This document shows positions 44,427-52,920 of a DNA stretch of 64,000 nucleotides, piece after piece. How positions within the stretch are numbered: position 1 is the stretch's first letter; each line of letters begins with the position of its first letter. The position numbers and the translations under genes were made by a program. The notes under the pieces are model-generated. The model worked only from the letters and a program-made list of their open reading frames with translations. It was not told the DNA's origin and ran no database searches. Source of the stretch: Alphaproteobacteria bacterium (GTDB lineage Bacteria; Pseudomonadota; Alphaproteobacteria; UBA8366; Aestuariispiraceae); contig SPJV01000214.1 in NCBI GenBank assembly GCA_006844765.1, positions 6,182 to 70,181 of the forward strand, written 5' to 3'.

Positions 44427-45323
44427 ATGCCGATGGATTGGGACAGATTGCGGATATTTCATGCGGTGGCTGAGGCCGGTAGCTTTACCCATGCGGGCAA
44501 CAAGCTGAACCTCAGCCAAAGTGCGATCAGCCGCCAGATCAGCGCGCTTGAAGAAAGCGTGCGGGTTCCCCTTTTCCACCGCCATGCGCGCGGCCTGATC
44601 CTGACGGAACAGGGGGAGATGCTGTTCCGCACAGTGAAGGACGTTTTCCACAAACTGGCGATGGCCGAAGCCCGCCTGACGGAAAGCAAAGCCCGACCGA
44701 CCGGCCCCTTGAAGATAACAACGACGGCGGCTTTCGGCACCTTATGGCTAACCCAGCATATCAAAGAATTTATCGAACTTTTCCCGGAGGTGGAGGTCAG
44801 CCTGATCCTCGCCGATGAAGAGCTTGATTTGGGAATGCGCGAAGCCGATGTCGCCATCCGAATGAGCCCGCCGCGCCAACCCGATCTGGTCCAACGCCCC
44901 TTGATGGCGTTCCCCAGCCGAATCTACGCCAGCGAGGAATACCTGGAAGCGCGCGGCACACCGGAATCGATCGAAGAACTGGACCGTCACGATATTATCG
45001 TCTTTGGCGACGATACCCCCTCCCCCGTTGAAGTCGTGAACTGGCTGATCATGGCAGGCGCCCGGCGCGAAAGCCCGCGCCGACCGATCCTGCGCGTCAA
45101 CAATGTCTATGGGATCTACCGCGCAGTGCGCAGCGGTCTGGGGATCGCCGGATTGCCGCAATTCATGGTTCCCGACGACACCAATGTCGTTCAAATTCTG
45201 CCCGATACTGAAGGGCCGATCACGCAGAGCTACTTCGTCTATCCCGAAGAACTTCGACACTCGAAGCGAATCTCCGTCTTCCGCGATTTCTTGCTCCGGA
45301 AAGTCGCCGAACTGAATTTCTGA
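44427..45323 (+). CDS. LysR family transcriptional regulator
   Basis: 298 residues from ATG 44427 (ATG 44433 also fits; a GTG at 44418 adds three). N-terminal winged helix-turn-helix: FHAVAEAGSFTHAGNKLNLSQSAISRQISALEE. Effector domain from about 95 (LKITTTAAFGTLWLTQHIKEF). The inducer is unknown. It is 30 bp upstream of a CMD-family gene on the same strand, which could be its target or partner. Confidence 0.92.
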   Translation: MPMDWDRLRIFHAVAEAGSFTHAGNKLNLSQSAISRQISALEESVRVPLFHRHARGLILTEQGEMLFRTVKDVFHKLAMAEARLTESKARPTGPLKITTTAAFGTLWLTQHIKEFIELFPEVEVSLILADEELDLGMREADVAIRMSPPRQPDLVQRPLMAFPSRIYASEEYLEARGTPESIEELDRHDIIVFGDDTPSPVEVVNWLIMAGARRESPRRPILRVNNVYGIYRAVRSGLGIAGLPQFMVPDDTNVVQILPDTEGPITQSYFVYPEELRHSKRISVFRDFLLRKVAELNF

Positions 45324-45353
45324 TTCATATCCAATCTAAAGAGGGGCCGTCCT

Positions 45354-45740
45354 ATGGCTGAAAGTGAGCGTTTCGAAAACGGGTTGAAGAACCGCAAGGA
45401 AGTTCTGGGTGAGGAATACGTCAACAAGGCGCTGGATAACTCAAACGACTTCACCTGGCCTTTCCAGCAGATGGTGACCGAAGCCTGCTGGGGCGATTGT
45501 TGGGGCCGTCCGGGTCTGGAACGCAAAACCCGGTCGATGCTGAACCTGGCCATGTTGTGCTGCCTGAACCGGCCGCATGAATTCAAGGTCCATTGCCGTG
45601 GCGCCGTCAATAATGGCGTGACCCCGGAAGAGATCCAGGAAATCTTACTGCAAGTTGGTGTCTATGCCGGTGTGCCAGCAGCGCTGGAGGGCTTCAAGAA
45701 TGCGAACGAAGTCCTCAAAGAAATGGGCGTTGTAAAATAG
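45354..45740 (+). CDS. Carboxymuconolactone decarboxylase (CMD) family protein
   Basis: 128 residues, PcaC-like. Seen: WGDCWGRPGLERKTRSMLNLAMLCCLNRPHEFKVHCRGAVNNG and EEIQEILLQVGVYAGVPAALEGF. True 4-carboxymuconolactone decarboxylase works in the protocatechuate branch of the beta-ketoadipate pathway, but no other pca gene is here. The CxxC-type redox motif of AhpD is absent; a CC pair is in the core. Cautious naming is best. Confidence 0.88.
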   Translation: MAESERFENGLKNRKEVLGEEYVNKALDNSNDFTWPFQQMVTEACWGDCWGRPGLERKTRSMLNLAMLCCLNRPHEFKVHCRGAVNNGVTPEEIQEILLQVGVYAGVPAALEGFKNANEVLKEMGVVK

Positions 45741-45864
45741 ACGTCACTGGGCGCCTTCGACTCCATTACAACCGCGACATTTAAGCACGCAGGGTGTGTT
45801 TCAGCCCCATTCTGCACTACATATTTTCATGCTCGACAATAACTGTGGATTACAGGAGTACGGC

Positions 45865-46254
45865 ATGAAAAGGCTCCCCTGCGTGCTTGCCATCGCATTG
45901 GCTCTGGCAACATTCGCTGCGCCCGGTTCTCAGGCTGCAGACGGCGAAAAACTGATGAAGAAGTGCAAGGCCTGTCACACCTGGAATGAGGGTGGGAAGA
46001 AAAAGGTCGGCCCTAATCTGTTCGGTGTCACGACTCGCCCTGCCGGCTCGTCTGAGGGATTCAAATACAGTAAGGGATTCAGAAAGGCTCAAGACGCAAT
46101 CGGGATGTGGGATGATACGAAACTTGATGCCTATCTCGCAGACCCATCCCGATACTTGAAGAGCCTGGGCGGCGGCAGAAGCAGAATGACGTTCAAGCTC
46201 AAGAAAGAGAAGGATCGCGCAGCGGTCATCGACTATCTTGGCACGCTCAAATAG
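45865..46254 (+). CDS. Class I cytochrome c (c2/c550 type), exported
   Basis: 129 residues from ATG 45865 with GGAG 6 nt upstream. Sec signal ends near SQAAD (residue 24). Haem site C34-KA-C37-H38, distal ligand probably Met108 in GGGRSRMTFKL. The GPNLFGVTTRPAGSSEGFKYSKGF block is typical of mitochondrial-like c-type cytochromes. A periplasmic electron carrier; partner unknown. Confidence 0.92.
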   Translation: MKRLPCVLAIALALATFAAPGSQAADGEKLMKKCKACHTWNEGGKKKVGPNLFGVTTRPAGSSEGFKYSKGFRKAQDAIGMWDDTKLDAYLADPSRYLKSLGGGRSRMTFKLKKEKDRAAVIDYLGTLK

Positions 46255-46396
46255 GTCCATTCAGGAAGACGCTCATCCCGCCGAACCGTGCTGAAATGCC
46301 GGTCGGCGGCTGAAACCAGTGATCGTTATGCTGCCACGATCTCCTGCCTGAACGGCGGTTCAATCGTGCTGTTAAGCCTTCAGATCGTTGTTGGTG

Positions 46397-47230
46397 TTAT
46401 CCCAGGGCTTGGCTGGACAATGCCAGGACCTTAGCAGGGCCTTTTGGCGATGGTCGGTCACCCCGTTGCATTGCCACCGGCTCATCTACCGAAGTCATGC
46501 CCACGCTATCCAGGAATGCGCCGATCTCGGTCGCATTACCCATCCGGTCGACACGGATAAAACCAGGCATCTGCAAGGCTTCGATAAGTACAATCCCATC
46601 GGCTTCGCTTACCGCAGCGATTGGGCCGATAACAGCCCCCCGACCAAAGCGGCGGCGGACTGCGTATCCGGTAAGCGCACTGTCACGCTCAAGCACGACA
46701 ATCTCGCCCGCATCCGAAAGGGCCGACAACAAGGCTCGCCGTTCGACACCACAGGCGCCCGCATCCAGCGAGACGATCTGGTCGAAATCCTCCGCCTGGG
46801 CCTTTCTGACGCCCGGCGCGAAACGAGCCTCGCGGGTGCAGTCGCCTTGCTGCTGAACGATAAAACCCGTCTCTTCAAATCCCAGTTTCTGATAGAGGGG
46901 ACGCCCCGCTGCGGTCGCAATCAGGGAGATGCCGCGAGAGCCGGCCTTATCAAACAGGGCGGACATGATTACCCGACCAACCCCGCCGCCCTGACACGCG
47001 GGATCGACGATCACGAGACCCAATGTCGCGGCAAGTTCATTCTGGGGCCAGAGATAGCCGACGCCCGCTTTCCGGGATGTCTCAACATCTATCGCGACGA
47101 CGCCAGAACCAAGAGACATCATCAACGCGATATCTTCTGATCGGTGAGGCCACTTAACAGCGCGTGAATACTCTGTAACCGTATCAAGGTCGCCCATTGA
47201 TGCGGGTCTCAATGTCACTTCACGCGCCAT
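46397..47230 (-). CDS. GNAT family N-acetyltransferase
   Basis: 277 residues from ATG 47230 (GAGGAG 7 nt upstream; ATG 47236 is only 1 nt from it). N-terminal GNAT fold with LGLVIVDPACQGGGVGRVIMSALFD (motif A) and PLYQKLGFEET, then a second domain of about 130 residues (VSLDAGACGVERRALLSAL...), as in two-domain GNAT proteins with an Acetyltransf_18-like C-terminus. Substrate unknown. Confidence 0.88.
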   Translation of the reverse strand: MAREVTLRPASMGDLDTVTEYSRAVKWPHRSEDIALMMSLGSGVVAIDVETSRKAGVGYLWPQNELAATLGLVIVDPACQGGGVGRVIMSALFDKAGSRGISLIATAAGRPLYQKLGFEETGFIVQQQGDCTREARFAPGVRKAQAEDFDQIVSLDAGACGVERRALLSALSDAGEIVVLERDSALTGYAVRRRFGRGAVIGPIAAVSEADGIVLIEALQMPGFIRVDRMGNATEIGAFLDSVGMTSVDEPVAMQRGDRPSPKGPAKVLALSSQALG

Positions 47231-47432
47231 CTTCATACTCCTCACGCAACAAATTCTGACTGCACATCAATGACTATCCCGAAACACCATTACGAGGCCA
47301 GGGCATAGCAGAGTGGGTCGCAAGGGGGATACCGGCGACCACGCTGGATTGATGGCTTGTCCGCACCGAAATTCTCGAAGAAACGGATTTCCCAAATCCT
47401 CGACAAATCCTGCTCCTCGAATGTTGAGAGGT

Positions 47433-48035
47433 CTACTCCAGACCTTCCCAACCGGGGGGCGGTTCCGGATCATCCGTGACCGGTTCCATAATCGGGCGTT
47501 CCAGCGGCTGACGGCCAGCCTTGATGGCCTTTGCGATTTCAATGGAAAGCTCTGCCTGTCCACACAGGCCGAGTTCAACCGGGGAGCGCGGGCGAAGATT
47601 GGCGGAGTTCCAATGAGACCGCTCCCGAATCGCTTTGATCGTCGGTTTGGTCGTCCCAATAAGCCGACCAATCTGTGCGTCATTAAGCTCCGGGTGGTGC
47701 TTTGCGAGCCAGGCGATGCCATCCGGCTTATCCGCACGTTTCGAGACCGGCGTGTATCGCGGGCCCTTGTGCCGAACGACCGGCTGCGGCAGATCACTTT
47801 CCGCAAGAGTCAGAAATTTATCAGGGTCGCCTTCACAGGCATCAATGTCTTCTTGTGAAAGCTGGCCACCTTGGACCGGGTCCAAGCCCTGCATACCGAT
47901 TGCCACATCGCCATCGGCAATCGCCTGCACCTCAAGCTCATGCAGCTCCGTGAAGTCAGCGATCTGTTCGAAGCTCAGCGTCGTATTGTCAATCAGCCAT
48001 ACGGCGGTCGCCTTCGGCATCAGCAATCTGGGCAT
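47433..48035 (-). CDS. trcR: Cell cycle transcriptional regulator TrcR (DUF1013)
   Basis: 200 residues starting MPRLLMPKATAVWLIDNTTLSFEQIADFTELH, the highly conserved N-terminus of DUF1013 proteins, with a helix-turn-helix-like segment and HPELNDAQIGRLIGTTKPTIKAIRERSHWNSANLRPRSPVELGLC. The alphaproteobacterial family is linked to CtrA-type cell-cycle control. Single-gene unit here. Confidence 0.9.
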   Translation of the reverse strand: MPRLLMPKATAVWLIDNTTLSFEQIADFTELHELEVQAIADGDVAIGMQGLDPVQGGQLSQEDIDACEGDPDKFLTLAESDLPQPVVRHKGPRYTPVSKRADKPDGIAWLAKHHPELNDAQIGRLIGTTKPTIKAIRERSHWNSANLRPRSPVELGLCGQAELSIEIAKAIKAGRQPLERPIMEPVTDDPEPPPGWEGLE

Positions 48036-48190
48036 GGGGGCGGTTCCTTCGCTCTCTCATAGTCATAAGACCCCTGGGCGGCACACGCTCTGTTCCATAG
48101 GTGAACACCGCGCCGTCCGCGGCACGGTAAACCCTCAGGATTCAGGGGAAGTTGCGGCGCTTATACCAATGCATTGCCCGCGCCGCAAAG

Positions 48191-48220
48191 AAAAACGGCC
48201 CCGCCTTTCGGCAGGACCGT
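48191..48220 (-). terminator. Rho-independent terminator of the phasin gene
   Basis: On the minus strand ACGGTCCTGCC, tetraloop GAAA, GGCGGGGCCGT, then TTTTT. An 11-bp stem with two G-U pairs, 40 bp after the phasin stop. Confidence 0.92.
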
Positions 48221-48261
48221 TTCGAACTCAAGTCATCCGGCCCGAAGACCGGAGAAAAGAC

Positions 48262-48786
48262 TTAGGCCGCGACCGGCTTCATCATCTTTTCGACAACAAC
48301 ATTGGCATGCGCTTGCAGCGGCTCAATGGCATCGTTAGTGACTTTAACAGACATTTCGGAAAGCTTGGTGCCTTCGGCGACCAGCTTGTCGAAGCTCGTA
48401 CGGGCGAGTTCCGTTTGGATTTCAACAACATCGCTGAGGGTCTTGGCGGTCATCAGAGTCTTCGTCGCTTCAACGCTCTGCTCAGCAGCAGCTTGAGCGT
48501 AAGCGAAGTAGGTTTTGCCGAACTCTTCTGCGCCTTTAGCGAAGATGTTGCCGGACTTAACGAAAGCATCGATGCCTTCTTTGTTCATAACGGCCAGTTC
48601 GTCATAACCCTTCAGTGCCGCAGCGGAGGCCTTTTCGACCTGTTCCTTCGTGGCAACAACGGCATTTTCGACTTGTTCTTTGGTTGCGGCAACAGCCTGT
48701 TCAACAGTCTGCTTGCCAACAGCAACAGCGTCTTCGATCTGTTTGGTATCGATCTTCGGAGCAGCGGTTTTCGCTTTGGTGGTCAT
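48262..48786 (-). CDS. Phasin family protein (PHA granule protein)
   Basis: 174 residues, Ala/Lys/Glu-rich and helical, no signal. N-terminal heptad-like repeats (EQAVAATKEQVENAVVATKEQVEKA), then the phasin core GYDELAVMNKEGIDAFVKSGNIFAKGAEEFGKTYFAYAQ and SFDKLVAEGTKLSEMSVKV. It coats polyhydroxyalkanoate granules, so the organism probably stores PHA. Two identical palindromes lie upstream (85-101 and 149-165 bp from the start). Confidence 0.92.
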   Translation of the reverse strand: MTTKAKTAAPKIDTKQIEDAVAVGKQTVEQAVAATKEQVENAVVATKEQVEKASAAALKGYDELAVMNKEGIDAFVKSGNIFAKGAEEFGKTYFAYAQAAAEQSVEATKTLMTAKTLSDVVEIQTELARTSFDKLVAEGTKLSEMSVKVTNDAIEPLQAHANVVVEKMMKPVAA

Positions 48787-48870
48787 GGTACAAATCCTTC
48801 TGTTTGTTGGGCGGCGCCAGCTTCCAACAAGCGAGGACCGTCCGGAGCTTCAGTGACACAAACACCGATA

Positions 48871-48887
48871 TTTGTGCACTGCACAAA
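48871..48887. promoter_or_regulatory. Palindromic operator, copy 1 (PhaR-like)
   Basis: TTTGTGCACTGCACAAA: arms TTTGTGCA and TGCACAAA around one C, a perfect 8-bp inverted repeat. It has the TGCAxTGCA core I associate with PhaR sites before phasin genes. Confidence 0.75.
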
Positions 48888-48934
48888 ACTACAGAACCTA
48901 TATGAGGGCTGGGTGTCACGGCGTCAAGTGAATT

Positions 48935-48951
48935 TTTGTGCACTGCACAAA
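48935..48951. promoter_or_regulatory. Palindromic operator, copy 2 (PhaR-like)
   Basis: The same 17 bases as at 48871, in the same orientation, 64 bp away centre to centre (about six helical turns), so a protein bound to both would sit on one face of the DNA. Confidence 0.75.
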
Positions 48952-49086
48952 TTAAAATGTGGCGATGCACCAATCACTCTCTACGCCCGATCTTGCACCG
49001 TTAAAAACGGCGGTTAGCGCATCGCTGCACTATGGACGGAAGGCCATCTTTCATATAACCGAAGTTAGCGACAGTTTTAAGACGAC

Positions 49087-49103
49087 ACCGTCAATTTGAC
49101 GGT
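49087..49103. promoter_or_regulatory. Palindrome before the Anbu-like gene
   Basis: ACCGTCAATTTGACGGT: 8-bp arms around one T. It ends 21 bp before the ATG at 49125, just before the AGGGGG ribosome-binding site. Candidate operator or 5' hairpin. The sequence is different from the phasin palindromes. Confidence 0.6.
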
Positions 49104-49124
49104 CTCACGTTTACAGGGGGATAC

Positions 49125-49886
49125 ATGACCTATTGCCTCGCTTTGAAGGTTCGCGACGGCTTGGTTTGCCTCGCGGATGGGCGGATCACCGCCGGGACCC
49201 AGGTCTCTATGGCGCGAAAGGTCGATCTAATCGGTCCCGCAGGCAATCAGACCCTGGTCATGACATCCGGCTTGCGTTCAATGCGCGACAAGACTTTTGC
49301 ATATTACAAACGGGAAATCGCGAAATCCGGCGGCGGTGGTTACGATACCATGTTGGACGCGGTCTCCGCCTATTGCGCTTGCTTGCGCCAGGTCCGCGAT
49401 GAGGACCAGGAGGATTTGGAAGCATCAGAGCTAAAGGTCAATCTACATACGATCCTGGCCGGACAGCTTCGCAATGACCTGGAACCGGAGATCTTCCTTG
49501 TCTATCCGGAAGGCAATTGGATCGCTATCGACAAACGCACCCCGTTCCTGTCGATCGGCGAGACGAGCTATGGCAAGCCGATCCTCGACAGGGCGCTGAC
49601 CCACGAAACCGACTTGGCGACCGCGATGAAACTTGCCTATCTGAGCTTTGATTCGACTCGCTTCAGCGCCGCCGATGTTGGCTATCCCATCGATTTGATT
49701 GTCCAACGGACGAACAGTCGGGATTGGCAGGAAGCGCAGTATGACTATGACGACCTGACCAAACAGCGCCAGTGGTGGAATCGAGAGCTCACCAAACTGG
49801 CGGAGGAAATGCCCGCCGGTCCGTGGACCGAATCACTGCTGGGCGGCGTGCATGCAGGTGGCCTTGTCGCAGTAAAGCGCGACTAA
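49125..49886 (+). CDS. Anbu-type proteasome-like peptidase
   Basis: 253 residues. Starts MTYCLALKVRDGLVCLADGRITAG, the N-terminus of the Anbu family, in which Thr2 becomes the N-terminal nucleophile after Met removal. The rest is Ntn-hydrolase-like (ETSYGKPILDRAL, KLAYLSFDSTRFSAADVGYPIDLIV) and about the length of Anbu. In many proteobacteria Anbu lies with a transglutaminase-like protein, an alpha-E protein and an ATP-grasp protein; none is here. Its natural substrate is unknown. Confidence 0.88.
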   Translation: MTYCLALKVRDGLVCLADGRITAGTQVSMARKVDLIGPAGNQTLVMTSGLRSMRDKTFAYYKREIAKSGGGGYDTMLDAVSAYCACLRQVRDEDQEDLEASELKVNLHTILAGQLRNDLEPEIFLVYPEGNWIAIDKRTPFLSIGETSYGKPILDRALTHETDLATAMKLAYLSFDSTRFSAADVGYPIDLIVQRTNSRDWQEAQYDYDDLTKQRQWWNRELTKLAEEMPAGPWTESLLGGVHAGGLVAVKRD

Positions 49887-49906
49887 CCCTTCCCCACCCC
49901 CCATCT

Positions 49907-50710
49907 TTACCGTCGGGGATAGGTGTTCCCTGTCGCTACCCCCTGGGCTTCCACGATCAAGTCATAGTGATTGTAGATATCGCGATGGACGAGTTCCTGT
50001 CGACGCGGGTCTGTATAATTCACAATCCTCTCCTCCCCCGCCGGCGCGATCAGCGGCGGAACCGAAGATCCATCGCGTCCAAACAGGATTGCCGGGAAGG
50101 CCAACGCCCTAAAGTCGGGATCCGGATGCTCCCAGACCTGGAAGTAAAACGCACCATCAATGCACGCTGCGGCCAGCCAGAAGAAGGATGGTGAGGCCAG
50201 AACCCGCCCCACCGGCGCGCCCTTCGTCACCCCGCTCTCGATCATGTCGAAACGAATTTCCTGCATCACATCCGGCGTGATCGTAAACTCACGGCGCTTT
50301 GGCTTCCAGGGACGCAGGATATCATCAATGATCGGCACCCTGGTAAAATCAACCGGGCCGTCCAGGACATCGACAGCCACCGCCACCAGTCCATCCGGGA
50401 TGCCTGCCCCAGTTGACGGTGGCACCAAGTCGCCGTCCGAATTTTCAGGCGGCAGATTAACTTCATAAACCCGCACCTGACGGGCGCGGTTGGCGTAATA
50501 GGTCAATCTGTAGCGATCAGGTGTCGCATCGGTGCAGCCGGTGCGCACATCCTCCCCACTGATATGAGAGAACCAAACCAATCGCCGTTCAAAAGGATTA
50601 ACGATCTTACCCTGGGACGAGCAGCCTTGTAGCAGCACACTCGCCAACAACACGCCACCCAAGATCCTGGAAGCGCTCATCAAAACGCGGGAGGTCGATA
50701 ATTCTTTCAT
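49907..50710 (-). CDS. Putative lipoprotein, unknown function
   Basis: 267 residues from ATG 50710 (GAGGG 8 nt upstream). Signal with a lipobox LLQGC near residue 30. The mature part contains CTDATPDRYRLTYYANRARQVRVYEV and ends with RDIYNHYDLIVEAQGVATG. I recognise no family. The start region is divergent from the D-Ala carboxypeptidase gene. Confidence 0.7.
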   Translation of the reverse strand: MKELSTSRVLMSASRILGGVLLASVLLQGCSSQGKIVNPFERRLVWFSHISGEDVRTGCTDATPDRYRLTYYANRARQVRVYEVNLPPENSDGDLVPPSTGAGIPDGLVAVAVDVLDGPVDFTRVPIIDDILRPWKPKRREFTITPDVMQEIRFDMIESGVTKGAPVGRVLASPSFFWLAAACIDGAFYFQVWEHPDPDFRALAFPAILFGRDGSSVPPLIAPAGEERIVNYTDPRRQELVHRDIYNHYDLIVEAQGVATGNTYPRR

Positions 50711-50974
50711 TGCAAGCACCCTCTACTGCAACAGCATTCCCGATCCGTTTGCCTTGCGAAACGCCGGATATTCCGGGATATTGTCTGACAGGATGCTGAA
50801 AGGCTACCCGGAAAGACAAGACGCGGCGATTCTGTAAGGTTTTTATTTCGCCGCGCAAATAAAAATAGGTAAAAGCCACACAACCTGAAGAATAGGCACA
50901 GAGTTTGCATGGAATTTTCTCACGCGACATTCGCAACCGGCGGCCTGTCCCGCCATTATGACCGTGAGGGGGAT

Positions 50975-52207
50975 ATGCGGAAATCCAACCTTGTGAGCCC
51001 GTTCTCGATTAACATCATCGGCGCTCTGGCCCTCCTGGCCACAATTCTGACCACAATTATGGCCGGGGTTAGCCCGGCTTCGGCACAGCACTATGCCTCT
51101 ATCGTTGTGGATGCGGATACGGGCCGGGTGCTACATGAAAAAAATGCCGACAAGCGCTATCACCCGGCGTCACTCACGAAGATGATGACGCTCTATATGG
51201 TGTTTGATGCGCTGGAAGAAGGCCGCATCGATCTCGACACCAAGATTCAATTCTCCCGAAAGGCGGCTCGCTCGGAATGTGTGTGCCTGCATGTCGGTCG
51301 CGGCAAGTCGATCCCCCTCGAAACAGCGATCCTGGCGCTCGCGGTCAAGTCGGCGAATGATGTGGCGGTTGCCGTCGCGGAACATATGGGCGGCTCGGTC
51401 AAAGGCTTTGCCAAGCAGATGACAGCGCGGGCCCGGGCAATCGGAATGTCCAAGACCACCTTCCGGAATGCCAGTGGGTTGGAACATTGGCGCCAACTTT
51501 CCACCGCGCGGGATATGGCGACTTTGGGTATCCGTCTGCAGACGGACTTCCCACAGTATTACGACTATTTCAGCCGGACCCATTTCATGTTCCGCGGTAA
51601 ACGGCACAAGACCCACAACAATCTTTTAAGCCAGTTTGAAGGAACGGATGGAATCAAAACCGGTTATATCCGCCGTGCCCGCTTCAATCTGGTCTCTTCC
51701 GTCACCCGCCCGGAAGGACGGCTTGTCGGTGTTGTTTTGGGCGGCGCGAAAGCCCGTATCCGTGACCGCATTATGAAACGCCTGCTGACCGAAGGTTATG
51801 AAAAGCTGGAAGCCATCAATGCACGCCGCCACCTGGTCGCCGAAGGACCGGGCCGGGCCATGGGTGCCCGACTTGAAGCGGCGCTTGCAAAGAATCCCTT
51901 CGTCAATGAGATCCCGCAAGGCGATGCGGATGGTGCCATGGCCGGCATCGAGCCAAAAGGAAATTGGATCATCCAGGTCGGGGCATTCGGGTCTCGGGAA
52001 CGAGCCCGCAAGGCAGCCCAGATCGCCGTCTCCAAACTGGGCGGGCTCTCTGACGGGACCGGTATCCTTGTCGTGCCGAGCAAGAGCAAGAAACTCTACC
52101 GCGCCCGTCTGGACGGACTGGACAAGAAAGGCGCCTACAAGGCCTGCAAAGTTCTCAAGAAGGCCCGAATTGATTGCCTGGAGATCCAACCACGCCGGGC
52201 CGGTTAA
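50975..52207 (+). CDS. D-alanyl-D-alanine carboxypeptidase (S11) with C-terminal SPOR domain
   Basis: 410 residues from ATG 50975 (GAGGGGG upstream; an earlier ATG at 50909 is unlikely). Signal peptide or anchor (residues 14-38, ending SPASAQ), catalytic S66-LTK69, SAN in KSANDVAVA, KTG in GIKTGYI. The C-terminal 75 residues (WIIQVGAFGSRERARKAAQIAV ... YRARLDGLDKKGAYKACKVLKK) form a SPOR domain, which binds stripped glycan at division sites. It trims pentapeptides. Confidence 0.94.
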   Translation: MRKSNLVSPFSINIIGALALLATILTTIMAGVSPASAQHYASIVVDADTGRVLHEKNADKRYHPASLTKMMTLYMVFDALEEGRIDLDTKIQFSRKAARSECVCLHVGRGKSIPLETAILALAVKSANDVAVAVAEHMGGSVKGFAKQMTARARAIGMSKTTFRNASGLEHWRQLSTARDMATLGIRLQTDFPQYYDYFSRTHFMFRGKRHKTHNNLLSQFEGTDGIKTGYIRRARFNLVSSVTRPEGRLVGVVLGGAKARIRDRIMKRLLTEGYEKLEAINARRHLVAEGPGRAMGARLEAALAKNPFVNEIPQGDADGAMAGIEPKGNWIIQVGAFGSRERARKAAQIAVSKLGGLSDGTGILVVPSKSKKLYRARLDGLDKKGAYKACKVLKKARIDCLEIQPRRAG

Positions 52208-52385
52208 CGGGATCGCTTGGCAGGACTGTATCCTGCCAATCAGATCATTGTTTTACGCCTCATAGTGTTGAATACACCACACAATGATATCGCATGGGGT
52301 TTCCGCTCACGCGCTTCCCAGACTAGTATCCGCGCGAAGCTGACGACGGGATTCAGCATTTCTCTAACATAGGAGTACGCGCGCG

Positions 52386-52595
52386 ATGGCCATTGCAATA
52401 GACAAGTTTAAAGCGACCTGGGATTTCCGCGGACATCGCGGGTTGGTGCAGGTCAAAGGCTCTGATGGCGAACCTCAATCCTTCCGCGTTAACGACCCGA
52501 ATGAATTCAGCGCGGCCGTTGATCTGTTGCGCGGCGGCTCGCAAGCTTTTGTCGATGGTCAGAAGATCTTTATCGGCGACACGGATTTCGAATAA
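52386..52595 (+). CDS. Small conserved protein, unknown function
   Basis: 69 residues, no signal. AGGAG lies 11 nt before the ATG. It looks beta-rich: KATWDFRGHRGLVQVKGS, then EFSAAVDLLRGGSQAFVDGQKIFIGDTDF. Family unknown. Confidence 0.6.
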   Translation: MAIAIDKFKATWDFRGHRGLVQVKGSDGEPQSFRVNDPNEFSAAVDLLRGGSQAFVDGQKIFIGDTDFE

Positions 52596-52920
52596 CGCAC
52601 CCTGACCACCTTCGCGGACCGGTCCCGTCCTTTGGGGGCTTGGCAAGCCCGCATCGAAACGACATCCTGGTGTTTGGTCACGCATTTTGGCTTTCCAAAC
52701 ACGCGGTGACTGTTTTTGGTCCCGGGGGGAATTCTCGGCAGAATCTGAAACCAAGGCCAAAGCCGTTCAGATATTCGAGGACGACACCGAGGTCATGGAA
52801 AAGGCCGGTCGCCCCTATCGTTACGGCTGATCGTTGTTTGCGTGAAATTGAAACCGGCATGAGGTGACCCTTGCGCCGGTTTTCTCTTCAAAATCCGTCC
52901 CATGCTTCGAGGCATCTGGT
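52596..52920. other. Gap of 325 bp with an inverted repeat, no gene
   Basis: No supported coding frame. GTGTTTGG (52670-52677) and CCAAACAC (52695-52702) form an 8-bp stem with a 17-nt loop, and a GTCACGC/GCGGTGAC pairing overlaps it with a TTTTT run after it (52713-52717), so alternative folds are possible. The SDR start region is at the right end. Confidence 0.45.

Noticed and set aside
45354..45740. True pcaC in a protocatechuate pathway
   Set aside because: Only the CMD domain is present; no other aromatic pathway gene lies nearby, so a specific name is not supported.
47635..49017. 460-codon open frame on the plus strand
   Set aside because: Runs antisense through trcR and the phasin gene and across their terminator and operators.
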